A stretch of DNA of 48,918 nucleotides from JBBKXP01 sp038251315 (GCA_038251315.1 JBBSBK010000014.1:1-48918); one strand, 5' to 3'. Shown: positions 7,558-17,875, numbered from the stretch's first letter. Notes: generated from the letters alone by a model not told the origin. Translations and numbers: made by a program.

Positions 7558-10176
7558 TCAAAACCGGTCCAGCAGCCGTTTGAGGTAATTGCGTTCGACC
7601 TCGGGCCGGTCCTGTTCGGCTGACCGGCGACGGATTTCGCCCAAAAGCTCTTGCGCACGCCGATAGACATCCTGGCCCTGCAGCATATTCTCGTCCGACC
7701 CGAATTGCCCGGTGTTGCCCATCTGGCGGCCCAGCGGATCGCGCTGAGCCGGTTGCACCCGGCTGGTCGCCGACCCTTCTTGCGTGCCCTGCCCCGGCTC
7801 GTCGGTGCGGTTCTGCGCCAGCGCTTCGCCCAGGTTGCGCAGACCTTCGCGCAGCGCGTTCATCGCTTCGGCCTGCCGGTCGATCGCCTCGGCCAGATCG
7901 CCGTCGCGCAGCGCCTGTTCGGCCCCGTCCATCGCGCCCTCGGCACGTTCGAGCGCCTGACGGGCGGCATCGCCGGCTTCGCCGTTCAGCGCGGGCAGGC
8001 CCTCACGCTGACGCTCCAACTCGTTGCGCAGGGCCTGCTGCCGCTCGGCCAGAGACTGCTGGCTGCCCTGATCGCCCTCGCCACCCTGACCGGAGTCGCT
8101 TTGCTGGCCCTGCCGGCTGTCACTTCCCGGACTTTGACCCTGCCCCTGCTGGCCGTCCTGCCCGTTTTGCGGCTCTTGGCCTTGCTGGCCCTGTTGGCCC
8201 GGCTGCTGTTGCCCCGGCTGGTTCTGACCCTGCTGGCCTTGCTGGCCCGGATTGAACTGTTCCTGCAAATCGCGGAACGCCTCGTCCGACAGCCCTTCCT
8301 GATTTTGCAGCGTGTCGGCCAGATCCTGCATCGACTGCTGTCCGGGGCCTTGCTGGCCATCGCCCTGCTGGCCTTGGGTCACCTGAAGGTTCTCCATCAG
8401 ATCGTTCAGCTGTTGCATCAATTCAGCCGCCTCGGCCATCTTGCCTTCTTCCATCAACTGCTGGATGCGATCCATCATCGCCTGAATCTGGTCGCGGGTA
8501 ATTTCCATGCTGTCGTTCTGGGCGCTGTTGGGCTGATCGGTCTGATCTTCGGGCGGCTGGGCGTTCTGCGCCAGCATCCGGGTGTAGTCGTCGATCGCTT
8601 CGCGCAGTTCCTGCATCAGATCGGCGATCTCTTCCTGACTGGCACCGTTTTTCATCGCTTCGGCCAGCCGCTCCTGTGCGCGTTCCAACCGGGCGCGGGC
8701 GTCGGCAAGCGATCCGTCCTCAAGCTGCACCGCCAGTTCCCACATCGCTGCGGCAATTTCGGTCTGCTCCTCATCTGTCAGCCCGGCCGCAATATAGCCA
8801 TCCAGACGGCGGATGATGAACCGTGCGCGCAGATAGATCGCTTCGGACGTGAATAATTCGTCAGGGCGGTTCGTCACCGCGCGCATGATCTGCAGGACAC
8901 GCCGGGCGTTCGCCTTGGACCACAAAAGATCGCGCCGCTGTTCGATCACCGCCTTGGCGACAGGTTGAAAGAACCGCCGGCCGGGCAAAATCATCGGCTC
9001 GACCGGGGTTTCACCCGTCTGGCCAGCGCCATCCGTCACCGCAAGCTGGATAGTGACGGGCAGATTGGCGAAGGGATCTTCACTCAGATTGTCGGTCAGG
9101 AATTCTTCGAAATCCGCACGATCCCCGTTGAAGGGCACCGGCAGGTCAAGCACCAGCGGGTCACGCGGATCGGGGTCGGTTGCCAGCCCCCAAGCGCGAT
9201 CGACCTTCGGCAGATCGACGGTGATCGTCGCTGTTCCTGCATCCACCCCGTAATCGTCCATCGCCTGAAACGGCTGGCGCATTTCGCCCATCGCGTCCGC
9301 CTCGACCGGACCGGTCAGTTCGACGGCGGGGGGCGCGTCGGGCAACACTGTGACGGTCCAACTGGCCCCGTTTTCGCCGCTGATCGCAATCTCGCCCGAC
9401 TTGGTGACGGTGAATTCCTGCGCCGCATCGCTGGCGCTGCCCAGATCGCCGGTGCGCCCCGATACGGTTTCCGCCACGGTCAGCGCCCCAACCTCGCCAT
9501 ATAGGCGCAAGGTGACTGTGCTGCCTTGGGTCAGGTTCAGCGGCCCCTGCGGCAGGTCGGCCAGATACAGCGTCGGCTTGCCGGTATAGGCGGGCGGCGC
9601 GATCCAGCCTTCCCAGACCGGGCCAGTGGCCAGAGTCTGGGTGCCATTGCCCAACGTGGCGACAGACCCGACCTTGAGCAGGGACCCAAACAACAGGGCA
9701 ACGACAAAGAACAAAAGCGCGACATAGCGCACGGCGTAGGGATCGCGCCCGGCAATCCGCAGATCGGGATCGACGGCGCGGGCCTGTTTCGTGCGTTCGG
9801 CCATACGCGCCAGGTGCGCCTGCCACACGGCTTCGGACGCGGCATCGCCACTGCCGATGACCTGCGTATCGGCGACGGCTGCAATCGGGCGACCCGGCAG
9901 GGCGGCGTCGACGCGGGCAACGGCCTCGGGGTGCGTTGGCCAATGAAACGCGCGGGTTCCCAAAACTATGGTGACGACCAGACCAACGAGTGCCAGAATA
10001 ACGAAACCCCAGACGACCTCGACCGGGGCGATATCCTGCCAGCCAAACATCAGCGGCGCGATGGCGATGAACAGCACCGTCCATAACGGCCAGAACGCCC
10101 GCACCGCCCGTTCCGCCACCATCCCGGCGCGGGTCAACAGGATCGGCAGGCGCAAGTGGCGCATCTGGTCGGTCAA
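7558..10176 (-). CDS. TIGR02302/DUF4175 family membrane protein with QG-rich region
   Basis: A large envelope protein (about 872 aa) of the alphaproteobacterial TIGR02302/DUF4175 family; function unknown. It has an N-terminal pair of hydrophobic helices (FWPLWTVLFIAIAPLMF and the following VILALVGLVVTIVLG), a third helix near residue 150 (YVALLFFVVALLFGSLL), a long periplasmic-looking region, a predicted helical coiled-coil stretch (EEIADLMQELREAIDDY and similar) and a strongly biased Q/G segment (coding about 8090-8400). The start is uncertain. TTG at 10176 has GGAGAGG just upstream and gives the family-like start (M)TDQMRHLRLP; ATG 10164 is an alternative. It is the last gene of the argH-lysA operon, 36 bp after lysA. 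Confidence 0.87.
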   Translation of the reverse strand: MTDQMRHLRLPILLTRAGMVAERAVRAFWPLWTVLFIAIAPLMFGWQDIAPVEVVWGFVILALVGLVVTIVLGTRAFHWPTHPEAVARVDAALPGRPIAAVADTQVIGSGDAASEAVWQAHLARMAERTKQARAVDPDLRIAGRDPYAVRYVALLFFVVALLFGSLLKVGSVATLGNGTQTLATGPVWEGWIAPPAYTGKPTLYLADLPQGPLNLTQGSTVTLRLYGEVGALTVAETVSGRTGDLGSASDAAQEFTVTKSGEIAISGENGASWTVTVLPDAPPAVELTGPVEADAMGEMRQPFQAMDDYGVDAGTATITVDLPKVDRAWGLATDPDPRDPLVLDLPVPFNGDRADFEEFLTDNLSEDPFANLPVTIQLAVTDGAGQTGETPVEPMILPGRRFFQPVAKAVIEQRRDLLWSKANARRVLQIMRAVTNRPDELFTSEAIYLRARFIIRRLDGYIAAGLTDEEQTEIAAAMWELAVQLEDGSLADARARLERAQERLAEAMKNGASQEEIADLMQELREAIDDYTRMLAQNAQPPEDQTDQPNSAQNDSMEITRDQIQAMMDRIQQLMEEGKMAEAAELMQQLNDLMENLQVTQGQQGDGQQGPGQQSMQDLADTLQNQEGLSDEAFRDLQEQFNPGQQGQQGQNQPGQQQPGQQGQQGQEPQNGQDGQQGQGQSPGSDSRQGQQSDSGQGGEGDQGSQQSLAERQQALRNELERQREGLPALNGEAGDAARQALERAEGAMDGAEQALRDGDLAEAIDRQAEAMNALREGLRNLGEALAQNRTDEPGQGTQEGSATSRVQPAQRDPLGRQMGNTGQFGSDENMLQGQDVYRRAQELLGEIRRRSAEQDRPEVERNYLKRLLDRF

Positions 10177-10212
10177 CAGTCCTCTCCCACGCAACCGGCT
10201 TTTGTTAACACG

Positions 10213-11478
10213 TCAAAGCCACTCTGGCATGCTATCGCGGGCAATCATCTCTTCATAGGTAGGACGTCGGCGGATAACTGCAAATTGATCCCCGCGCACC
10301 AAAACTTCGGGGATCAGCGGGCGCGAATTGTATTCCGACGACATCACTGCACCGTAAGCCCCGGCGCTGCGGAAAGCCACCAGATCGCCCGCCGCAATGG
10401 GGGGCAGCATCCGCGCCTTGGCAAAGGTATCGCCGCTTTCGCAGACCGGGCCGACCACGTCGTAGGGACGCTGGTCCACCCCCGGTTCAGGTTCGATCAG
10501 CGGCACGATATCGTGCCAGGCGTCATACATCGCCGGGCGGATCAGGTCGTTCATCGCGGCGTCGAGAATCAGAAATTCGCGATCCTCGCCCGATTTCACA
10601 TAGATGACGGACGCCACCATCACCCCGGCGTTGCCCGCAATCAGTCGCCCCGGCTCGATCTCGATCTCGCAGCCCAGATGTCCAAGGGTATCCTTGACCA
10701 GTTGGCCGTAGTCGATCGGCAAGGGTGGTGCAGTGTTGGATCGTTCGTAAGGGATGCCCAGCCCACCCCCCAGATCAAGCCGGATGATCTCATGCCCGTC
10801 GGCCCGCAGGATTTCAGTAAGTTCGGCGACCTTGGCATAGGCGGCGGCAAAAGGGGCCAATTCAGTCAGTTGCGACCCGATATGTACGTCGATGCCGATG
10901 ACCCGCAGTCCCTTCATCGTGGCGGCCAAGCGGTAAACGTCACGCGCCCGACTGATCGGAATTCCGAATTTGTTTTCCTTTTTGCCAGTGGCAATCTTGG
11001 CATGGGTCTTGGCATCGACATCCGGGTTGACCCGTATGGTGATCGGCGCGACGACACCCAGCGACAGTGCGACGGCATTCAGGCCGACCATTTCTGGCTC
11101 ACTTTCCACGTTGAACTGCCTGATGCCGCCTTGCAACGCGACGCGCATTTCTTCTGCGGTCTTGCCGACACCCGAAAACACGATCCGTTCGCCCGGAACC
11201 CCAGCCGCCCGCGCCCGCAGGTATTCACCGACCGATACCACGTCGATGCCCGCGCCCGCATCGCCAAGCAGTTTCAGAACCGCCTGATTCGACAGGGATT
11301 TCATCGCGAAACAGACAAGGTGGGGCAGGCCGTCAAGCGCCTGATCGAACAGATGGAAATGGCGCAGCAGGGTGGCCGCCGAATAGACGTAGAACGGCGT
11401 GCCGACCGCCGCTGCGATCTCGGCCAGCGGCACGTCCTCGGCCATCAGGATGCCGTCACGATACAGAAAATGATCCAA
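10213..11478 (-). CDS. lysA: Diaminopimelate decarboxylase
   Basis: A PLP-dependent fold-III decarboxylase converting meso-diaminopimelate to L-lysine plus CO2, the last step of lysine synthesis. In the 421-aa protein, the PLP lysine lies in CFAMKSLSNQAVL (K60). HIGSQ, GGGLGIPY and EPGR bind PLP phosphate and substrate, and CESGDTFAK supplies the active-site cysteine from the partner subunit. The start is TTG at 11478, with AAGGGG upstream, giving the usual (M)DHFLYRDG start. It lies between DUF2834 (66 bp upstream) and the TIGR02302 gene (36 bp downstream). Confidence 0.96.
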   Translation of the reverse strand: MDHFLYRDGILMAEDVPLAEIAAAVGTPFYVYSAATLLRHFHLFDQALDGLPHLVCFAMKSLSNQAVLKLLGDAGAGIDVVSVGEYLRARAAGVPGERIVFSGVGKTAEEMRVALQGGIRQFNVESEPEMVGLNAVALSLGVVAPITIRVNPDVDAKTHAKIATGKKENKFGIPISRARDVYRLAATMKGLRVIGIDVHIGSQLTELAPFAAAYAKVAELTEILRADGHEIIRLDLGGGLGIPYERSNTAPPLPIDYGQLVKDTLGHLGCEIEIEPGRLIAGNAGVMVASVIYVKSGEDREFLILDAAMNDLIRPAMYDAWHDIVPLIEPEPGVDQRPYDVVGPVCESGDTFAKARMLPPIAAGDLVAFRSAGAYGAVMSSEYNSRPLIPEVLVRGDQFAVIRRRPTYEEMIARDSMPEWL

Positions 11479-11544
11479 CCGTAACCCCTTCTTTGGTCCC
11501 TGAAACTCCCGCCGGAGGCTCCGACAGATCGGTAGAACCTGCCG

Positions 11545-11859
11545 TCAAACGACCGGGCGCGACCGCAAGAACAGATACATTGGCAACCCGCAACTGACCC
11601 CGATGCAGAACGTCGCAGGGATCGCCACCAGCGCCAGCCAGTTGCGGCGCACTGCCACCTCGGCGACGATCCAGACGGTCAGGGTGATCGCCGCGATGGT
11701 CAGATCCCACGTCAGCCCGGTGGTCGACGCATTGACATACCACGCGTTTATCAGACCGCCGAGGCCCGTGCCGGTTTCCCGCATATAGGCGACAAAATAC
11801 CACATCGGGTGGATCGCGCCCCAGATCGCCAGCGCCAGCCAGACCAAACGCAGCGCCAT
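11545..11859 (-). CDS. DUF2834-like small membrane protein
   Basis: A 104-aa protein with three predicted transmembrane helices (about residues 3-19, 38-60 and 72-95). The pattern of AIWGAIHPMWYFVAYM at the start, then N-A-WYVN and T-L-DLTIAAITLTVWIVAE, fits the DUF2834 family; no function is known. Its ATG overlaps the stop of the upstream lipoprotein gene (TGATG at 11857-11861), so the two are translationally coupled. The frame is open further upstream, but that part mirrors the lipoprotein gene. Confidence 0.8.
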   Translation of the reverse strand: MALRLVWLALAIWGAIHPMWYFVAYMRETGTGLGGLINAWYVNASTTGLTWDLTIAAITLTVWIVAEVAVRRNWLALVAIPATFCIGVSCGLPMYLFLRSRPVV

Positions 11860-12028
11860 CAGCAGGCGACCCCGATGGTGACGGTGCCGTTGGTCCCACC
11901 AACACTGCATGTCGTGCCGACCCCACCCGGCCCGGCTGTCAGCCCGATGTTGGCGGTCGGTTTGAACGGCGGGCCGCCCGCCCCGCAAGCCGCCAGTGCG
12001 ACGAGCGCGGTCAAAGTGAAAACTATTT

Positions 12029-12032
<4 letters not shown>
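11859..12032 (-). CDS. Small lipoprotein, 57 aa
   Basis: A 57-aa protein starting MKIVFTLTALVALAAC, a signal peptide with a lipobox (LAAC, Cys16), so the mature part would be about 42 residues anchored in the envelope. The rest is glycine-rich with two further cysteines (TCSVGG and the C-terminal GVAC) that could form a disulfide. The ATG overlaps the argH stop by ATGA (12029-12032), and its own stop overlaps the next ATG. Proteins like this are found as hypothetical lipoproteins after argH in related bacteria. I infer no function. Confidence 0.78.
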
Positions 12033-13417
<1,385 letters not shown>

Positions 13418-13429
13418 GAAAGGCGTCCG

Positions 13430-13987
13430 ATGCGGAAATTGATGCTCGCGCTGCTTTATACGGGCTTGAGCGGCCTTGCAAACATCGCCGCCGCCGATCA
13501 GGCGACCCTTGAAGGCTTGCGCGATGGCGACATGCGCAAGCTGATCTTTGCCGCCGATCCGCAGGCCGCACCAACGACGGCGTTCACCGCTGAAGATGGC
13601 AGCGCCATGACACTGGCGGATTACACCGGTCAGATCATCCTGCTGAACTTCTGGGCCACATGGTGCGCCCCGTGCCGGCAGGAAATGCCCACCCTGTCCG
13701 CGCTTCAGGCCGATCTGGGCGGCGACGACTTCGCCGTGGTGACCATCGCCACGGGGCGCAACGATGCCGCCGCGATGACCCGATTTTTCGCTGATGCGAA
13801 TGTCACCAACCTGCCGTTGCACACCGACCCGCGCCAATCATTCGCCCGCGACATGGGCGTGCTGGGCCTGCCAGTCAGCGTCATCCTGAACCGGGAAGGG
13901 CAGGAAATCGCCCGGTTGCAGGGCGAGGCTGACTGGTCATCCGATTCCGCCCGCGCCATCATCGCGGCACTGATCGCGGGCGAGTAG
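13430..13987 (+). CDS. TlpA-like membrane/periplasmic thiol-disulfide oxidoreductase
   Basis: A 185-aa thioredoxin-fold protein. An N-terminal hydrophobic segment (MRKLMLALLYTGLSGLANI) serves as signal peptide or anchor, then a TlpA/ResA domain follows with the active site WCAPC (residues 78-82) inside NFWATWCAPCRQEMPTL. The cis-proline loop is GLPVSVILN. Such proteins reduce disulfides in periplasmic apoproteins, for example apocytochrome c or Cu-binding oxidase proteins. No cytochrome maturation genes are beside it, so the target is unknown. The ATG at 13430 is 12 bp from the divergent argH ATG. It converges on yqgE with a 23-bp gap. Confidence 0.9.
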   Translation: MRKLMLALLYTGLSGLANIAAADQATLEGLRDGDMRKLIFAADPQAAPTTAFTAEDGSAMTLADYTGQIILLNFWATWCAPCRQEMPTLSALQADLGGDDFAVVTIATGRNDAAAMTRFFADANVTNLPLHTDPRQSFARDMGVLGLPVSVILNREGQEIARLQGEADWSSDSARAIIAALIAGE

Positions 13988-14010
13988 GGCAAGTTGCAGG
14001 GTCGCTACCT

Positions 14011-14580
14011 TCAGGCCCGCCCGCCCTGCGCCGACAACACCAGAGGGTCGATCCCCAGCACCTTGAGCGCGGCGCTCCACTTGTGTTCATTGGCCCGCCC
14101 GAAAACGATTTCGCTGCGCGGGTCGCAGGTCAGCCAGCCGTTGCGGGCGATCTCGCCCTCCAACTGCCCCGGTCCCCAGCCGCTGTAGCCCAACGCCAGC
14201 ATCGACGCCGCCGGACCCCGCCCGTGGGCCAGATCCTCGAGCACATCCATCGTCGCGGTCATGCCTGTATCCGCATCGACCTGCAGCGTCCCCTGCCCCG
14301 ACGTGTAGTCACCGGAATGAAGCACGAACCCGCGCCCATGCTCGACCGGCCCGCCGAAATGCACCCGGATGTCGCGGGCCCCGTCGCCGGGCGTGATCCC
14401 AAGCTGCTCAAGCAGTTCGGCGAACCGCACCTCGGGCGCGGGTTTGTTGACGATCAGCCCCATTGCGCCCTCGTCGGAATGGGCGCACATATAGATGACG
14501 GCATGATCAAACCGCGCGTCGCCCATGCCCGGCATGGCGATCAACAGCTTGCCCACAAGATTGGTTGCTTCGGCTTTCAT
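14011..14580 (-). CDS. YqgE/AlgH family protein (UPF0301)
   Basis: A 189-aa protein of the UPF0301/DUF179 family: NLVGKLLIAMPGMGDARFDH at the start, YMCAHSDEGAMGLIVNKP, GGPVEHGRGFVLHS and the C-terminal LGYSGWGPGQLEGEI, all hallmark motifs. The family is widespread with no firm biochemical function; AlgH was linked to alginate gene control in Pseudomonas. The ATG at 14580 gives the standard family length; the frame is open further upstream but would overlap the divergent DsbD-like gene. Confidence 0.93.
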   Translation of the reverse strand: MKAEATNLVGKLLIAMPGMGDARFDHAVIYMCAHSDEGAMGLIVNKPAPEVRFAELLEQLGITPGDGARDIRVHFGGPVEHGRGFVLHSGDYTSGQGTLQVDADTGMTATMDVLEDLAHGRGPAASMLALGYSGWGPGQLEGEIARNGWLTCDPRSEIVFGRANEHKWSAALKVLGIDPLVLSAQGGRA

Positions 14581-14676
14581 GTACCCGATGATGGAATGGG
14601 CCGGGCCGCGATACAAGAGGGTGCTCTCGCCACATCGTGACTTCCCATTACATCGCTGCTGCGTATGGTCCGGATC

Positions 14677-15471
14677 ATGAAACAGATCATCGCCCCGCTT
14701 TGCGCCGCCCTGCTGACCGCCACTGCCGCCGCGGCCCAAGACCTTGGCGATATCGCCAGCCTGACCGTCCTGCCCGGATGGCGCATGGCCGACGGCACCC
14801 ATATGGCCGCGCTGTCGATCACCCTCGCCCCCGGCTGGAAAACCTATTGGCGCGCCCCCGGCGACGCCGGCATCCCGCCGCTATTCGACTGGACCGGGTC
14901 CGACAACATCCGAGCGGCCGATTTCAAATGGCCAACGCCCGAGGTTTTCACGATCAACGGCCTTCGGTCCATCGGCTATCATGACCGGGTCGTGATCCCG
15001 GTCGCGCTGACCACCGGAAGCGGTCCGGCCCAAATGAAGGGGCAAGTGCAACTGGGGGTCTGCGAAGAGGTTTGCGTGCCGGTCACGCTCGATTTCGACG
15101 CAGTGCTGCCCGCGGGGGATGACCGTGATCCGGTCATTATGGCCGCGTTGCTGGATCAACCCTTGGATGCCGACGAAGGCGGCGTCAGTGGTGCAAGGTG
15201 TGCGGTAGTCCCGACCGACGGCGGGCTACGCCTGACGGCATCGCTGATCCTGCCCCCCACGGGCAGCCCCGAAATCGTGGTGATCGAGGCGGGCGACCCC
15301 TCGGTCTGGGTGTCCGAACCCATCAGCCAACGCAACGGCAACCGCCTGACCGCCGTCGCTGATCTGGTGCAGTCCGGTGGTACCGGCTTTGCGCTGAACC
15401 GGTCTGCAGTGCGGATCACCGTGCTGGGCAGCGACAAGGCTGTCGACATTCAAGGTTGTAAGGCGGGCTAG
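14677..15471 (+). CDS. Exported protein related to the DsbD N-terminal (alpha) domain
   Basis: A 264-aa periplasmic protein with a signal peptide (MKQIIAPLCAALLTATAAAAQ) and a DsbD-alpha-like immunoglobulin-fold domain. WKTYWRAPGDAGIPPLFDW and a cysteine pair LGVCEEVCVPV (Cys129 and Cys133 from this start) match the redox cysteines of the DsbD N-terminal domain. The membrane domain and C-terminal thioredoxin domain of full DsbD are absent, so it may be the periplasmic partner of a separate CcdA or ScsB-like protein. An alternative ATG lies at 14665. The stop codon shares bases with the stop of the IS481 remnant. Confidence 0.85.
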   Translation: MKQIIAPLCAALLTATAAAAQDLGDIASLTVLPGWRMADGTHMAALSITLAPGWKTYWRAPGDAGIPPLFDWTGSDNIRAADFKWPTPEVFTINGLRSIGYHDRVVIPVALTTGSGPAQMKGQVQLGVCEEVCVPVTLDFDAVLPAGDDRDPVIMAALLDQPLDADEGGVSGARCAVVPTDGGLRLTASLILPPTGSPEIVVIEAGDPSVWVSEPISQRNGNRLTAVADLVQSGGTGFALNRSAVRITVLGSDKAVDIQGCKAG

Positions 15472-15963
15472 CTTTTCAGTCCGGGGTTCTGGTGGGCCAG
15501 GTTGACGCTGAATCGATCCGGTTCTAGGGTTCGTGCGATCGTCTGGCGTGAGACCGCCGAGGGTCTTGCCTGCTGGCAAAGCTGTCGGTCGCCAAGACGT
15601 CCGCGAGGGGCATGCGCAAACGTTCGAGGCTGCGCTTCGCGGTGGCGTCCTTGATCGTGCGCTGCATCCCTTCGATCTGGCCGTTGGTCCAGGGGTGGCT
15701 GGGTTTCATCAGCCGGTGCCCGACCGCTTGCGCCACTTGGCCACTGTCGATGCACTGATCCCGAGTCCCTTGCACCGCCCCCGCGAGTGACGCTTGCGAT
15801 GCTCTGATTGCATGCGTAGTCGTAGGGCGTGCGCGACGAACCTGTCACAGAGTGCGTTCTTCAATTCCCTCGAAAGCAGCGCAAAATGAAACCGTGAGAT
15901 AGAGCACTTAAAAACGTCGAGACGTCGCGCGACAGTTGCGCGGCGCAAGGCGCACCTTGTCAT
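15468..15963 (-). mobile_element. Decayed IS481-family transposase remnant
   Basis: Pieces of an IS481-type DDE transposase lie in different minus-strand frames. The N-terminal helix-turn-helix end (LGISASTVAKWRKR, about 15721-15765) is followed at once, in another frame, by the C-terminal catalytic part HRLMKPSHPWTNGQIEGMQR (from about 15718 down). The last part, EPDRFSVNLAHQNPGLKS then stop at 15468, is in a third frame. The order is right, but the central part of the transposase, including the first two catalytic acidic residues, is missing, so an internal deletion plus at least two frameshifts are implied. The expected terminal inverted repeats were not found. It is not functional. Confidence 0.85.
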
Positions 15964-15989
15964 TCAAGCTTTTTTGCTGGTGGCCCCGG

Positions 15990-16367
15990 TCAGGCCGTTT
16001 CGACGCAATGCCGGCGGAACGCGCGTTTCAGCATGTCCAGTTCGGCGCGCAGCAGGTCTATTTCGGCGCGTATGTCTTCGGCCAGCGCTTCACCGGCGAG
16101 CAGGGCAAAACTGGCCAAGGTTTCGCCAGACCGGGCGTCGGAGATGACAAAGGTCTGCACCCCGTCGGCGATCAGGTCGGCGGGGACCGGCACCAGCACG
16201 ACCCAGGTTCCGGTGGCGGCGTCTTCGGCCACCGACCAGCCGGCGACCTTTTCGTTCTGGTGCGATACCGCAAGGTCGGGCTGGACATTGCCGGTGCCGG
16301 TGCGGGTCAGCACACCCTCCCAGACACCGGCAGCCATGCGGGTTTTGGTCAGGGTCAGGTCGGTCAT
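15990..16367 (-). CDS. Hypothetical protein with C-terminal coiled coil
   Basis: A 125-aa soluble protein not recognised beyond conserved-hypothetical level. The first 85 residues look like a beta-rich domain (GVWEGVLTRTGTG, GTWVVLVPVPADLIADGVQT). Residues about 90-118 form a short amphipathic coiled coil (AEDIRAEIDLLRAELDMLKR). The ATG has AAGGA upstream and lies 12 bp after the DUF6478 stop, so the two are cotranscribed. The beta-rich part recalls phage-tail or sheath-associated small proteins, but this is not convincing. Confidence 0.7.
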   Translation of the reverse strand: MTDLTLTKTRMAAGVWEGVLTRTGTGNVQPDLAVSHQNEKVAGWSVAEDAATGTWVVLVPVPADLIADGVQTFVISDARSGETLASFALLAGEALAEDIRAEIDLLRAELDMLKRAFRRHCVETA

Positions 16368-16379
16368 CGGCGGCGTCCT

Positions 16380-17147
16380 TTACAGTTCGGCGCGGGGATA
16401 GCGCGACAGTGTGATGTCACGGATTGTGATCTGGTTCATTTCGGGGCCCTCGAAAATCAGGTCGATCCACATCCGCTCGACCCGCTTTTCGTTCAGTTTG
16501 GTATAGGCCAGATCGAATTCGATGCTGATATCGTCCTGATGCAGCGGCAACTCGCGCACGATCTGTTCGGTGTTGGGGCCGTGTTTGACGTTGAGTCGCG
16601 CAAAGATTTCCAGCGGTTTTTCCATTTCAACGATGGTATCCAGCCGGATCAGATGCCGCTTTTTCAGACCCTGACAGGCCTCTTCGGGGACATCCAGAAC
16701 AAGACTGAGGAACGAACCGTCGAACCGGAATACGTCAAGCCGCAGGCCGTACGGCGCCAGATCGGATTCGCGCGCGTTGCGCAATTGGCGCAGGGTCAGT
16801 TCGCTGATCCGGCAATCATGGAAAATCGTCACCTCGTCGCCGACTGTCGCTTTGCTTTTGACGCTTGAATCGCCCTTGCGGGCCAGCGGGCCGCGCCAGA
16901 CCTGAGGGCGCCACGACCAATCGGTCCCGGCAGGTTTCGGGAATGCGTTCGATCCGATCCGGGGCAGCGCCAGACGGCTGTCGGCGACATGCATCAGTTC
17001 GTCAAGGTGCAGGCGTAACTGGCGGGCGCGCTGGCGCTGGGCACGCAGGCCGGACAATTCGGCCGATCCGGCCCGACGCGCCGCCTGCGACCAACGGCGC
17101 AACACGCTCTGGTGCAAAAGCCTGTCGATCAGCCCGAACCGCCCCAT
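16380..17147 (-). CDS. DUF6478 family protein
   Basis: A 255-aa cytoplasmic protein of the Rhodobacterales DUF6478 family; function unknown. It starts MGRFGLIDRLLHQSVLRRW, has an arginine-rich helical N-terminal part (to about 60), the conserved TDWSWRPQVWRGPL stretch (about 88-101), and a beta-rich C-terminal half with IFHDCRISELTLRQLRN and FDGSFLSLVLDVPEEA. The ATG at 17147 is preferred over the longer frame starting at 17201. It forms a two-gene unit with the following coiled-coil protein. Confidence 0.82.
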   Translation of the reverse strand: MGRFGLIDRLLHQSVLRRWSQAARRAGSAELSGLRAQRQRARQLRLHLDELMHVADSRLALPRIGSNAFPKPAGTDWSWRPQVWRGPLARKGDSSVKSKATVGDEVTIFHDCRISELTLRQLRNARESDLAPYGLRLDVFRFDGSFLSLVLDVPEEACQGLKKRHLIRLDTIVEMEKPLEIFARLNVKHGPNTEQIVRELPLHQDDISIEFDLAYTKLNEKRVERMWIDLIFEGPEMNQITIRDITLSRYPRAEL

Positions 17148-17235
17148 ATTCCTGCCTGCCCTCTTGTCGTGCCCGCGGCCTGTGCCGGCCCTGCGAACCA
17201 TATCTGCCAGACTGTTTCTAGGAATGAAACAGTTG

Positions 17236-17874
17236 TCAGCTTTCCGGCGAATTTGCCGCCCGTAACGCGTCGATAGCCTGCTGCAACACGCCCAGACCCT
17301 GCGCCGATGTCATCGGCCGATGCGCCGGAACCCGCAGCGCCAGCGTCACCAACCGCCCGCCGAGATCGGCAAAGGCCCGCCATTCATGATCCTGCAGCCC
17401 CGCAACCGGATCTGGGCCGGTATCGCTGAACTGCACAAACACCGCCCCCGGCTGGCTTGTTACCGAGACCTCGCGCACCGTTGCAGAATCGCCTTTCGCG
17501 CTGAGCAAGGCATGTCCGGGGGCGGTTTGCAGCATGTTGACCAACACCTGTTCGGCCCCGGCCACCCCCGCCGATCCCGGTTCGCCCGCCTGAAACGTCA
17601 GCACTCCGGCTTGGGCAGGGGCGATGGGGGTTGCGGACACCAGTGCGCAGGACCCCATGACCACAAATCCGGCGGCGGCCCGACTGGCCCGCTGGTCGAT
17701 GCAATACCCATCTGGCCCGCGCACCCGCAGACTGCCGTTCATGATAATCAGCGTGCGCACGCCCGGCCCTTTGGCAGGCCCGGCAAACGGCAGACCGGTG
17801 CTCAGGTCAATACCGTCGCAGCCTGCCAGCGCAACCGCCATCAGGGTCGCGCAAAACAGGCGGCGCAGGCCCAC
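17236..17874 (-). CDS. Predicted lipoprotein coupled to ilvD
   Basis: A 212-aa protein with a signal peptide and lipobox LAGC (MGLRRLFCATLMAVALAGC), so probably membrane-anchored in the envelope. The mature domain has paired cysteines (GYCIDQ and GSCALVS) and no recognised family. The start is GTG at 17874, one base after the ilvD TAG stop. The ATG at MAVALAGC would remove most of the signal peptide. The one-base spacing suggests coupled translation with ilvD, although a lipoprotein and a branched-chain amino acid enzyme have no obvious shared task. Confidence 0.78.
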   Translation of the reverse strand: MGLRRLFCATLMAVALAGCDGIDLSTGLPFAGPAKGPGVRTLIIMNGSLRVRGPDGYCIDQRASRAAAGFVVMGSCALVSATPIAPAQAGVLTFQAGEPGSAGVAGAEQVLVNMLQTAPGHALLSAKGDSATVREVSVTSQPGAVFVQFSDTGPDPVAGLQDHEWRAFADLGGRLVTLALRVPAHRPMTSAQGLGVLQQAIDALRAANSPES

Positions 17875-17875
17875 G

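Noticed and set aside
8090..8400. Dense short repeats that might be taken for a CRISPR or tandem-repeat array
   Set aside because: The repeats are irregular glutamine/glycine codons in an open frame (TIGR02302). No unit of constant length or spacers is present.
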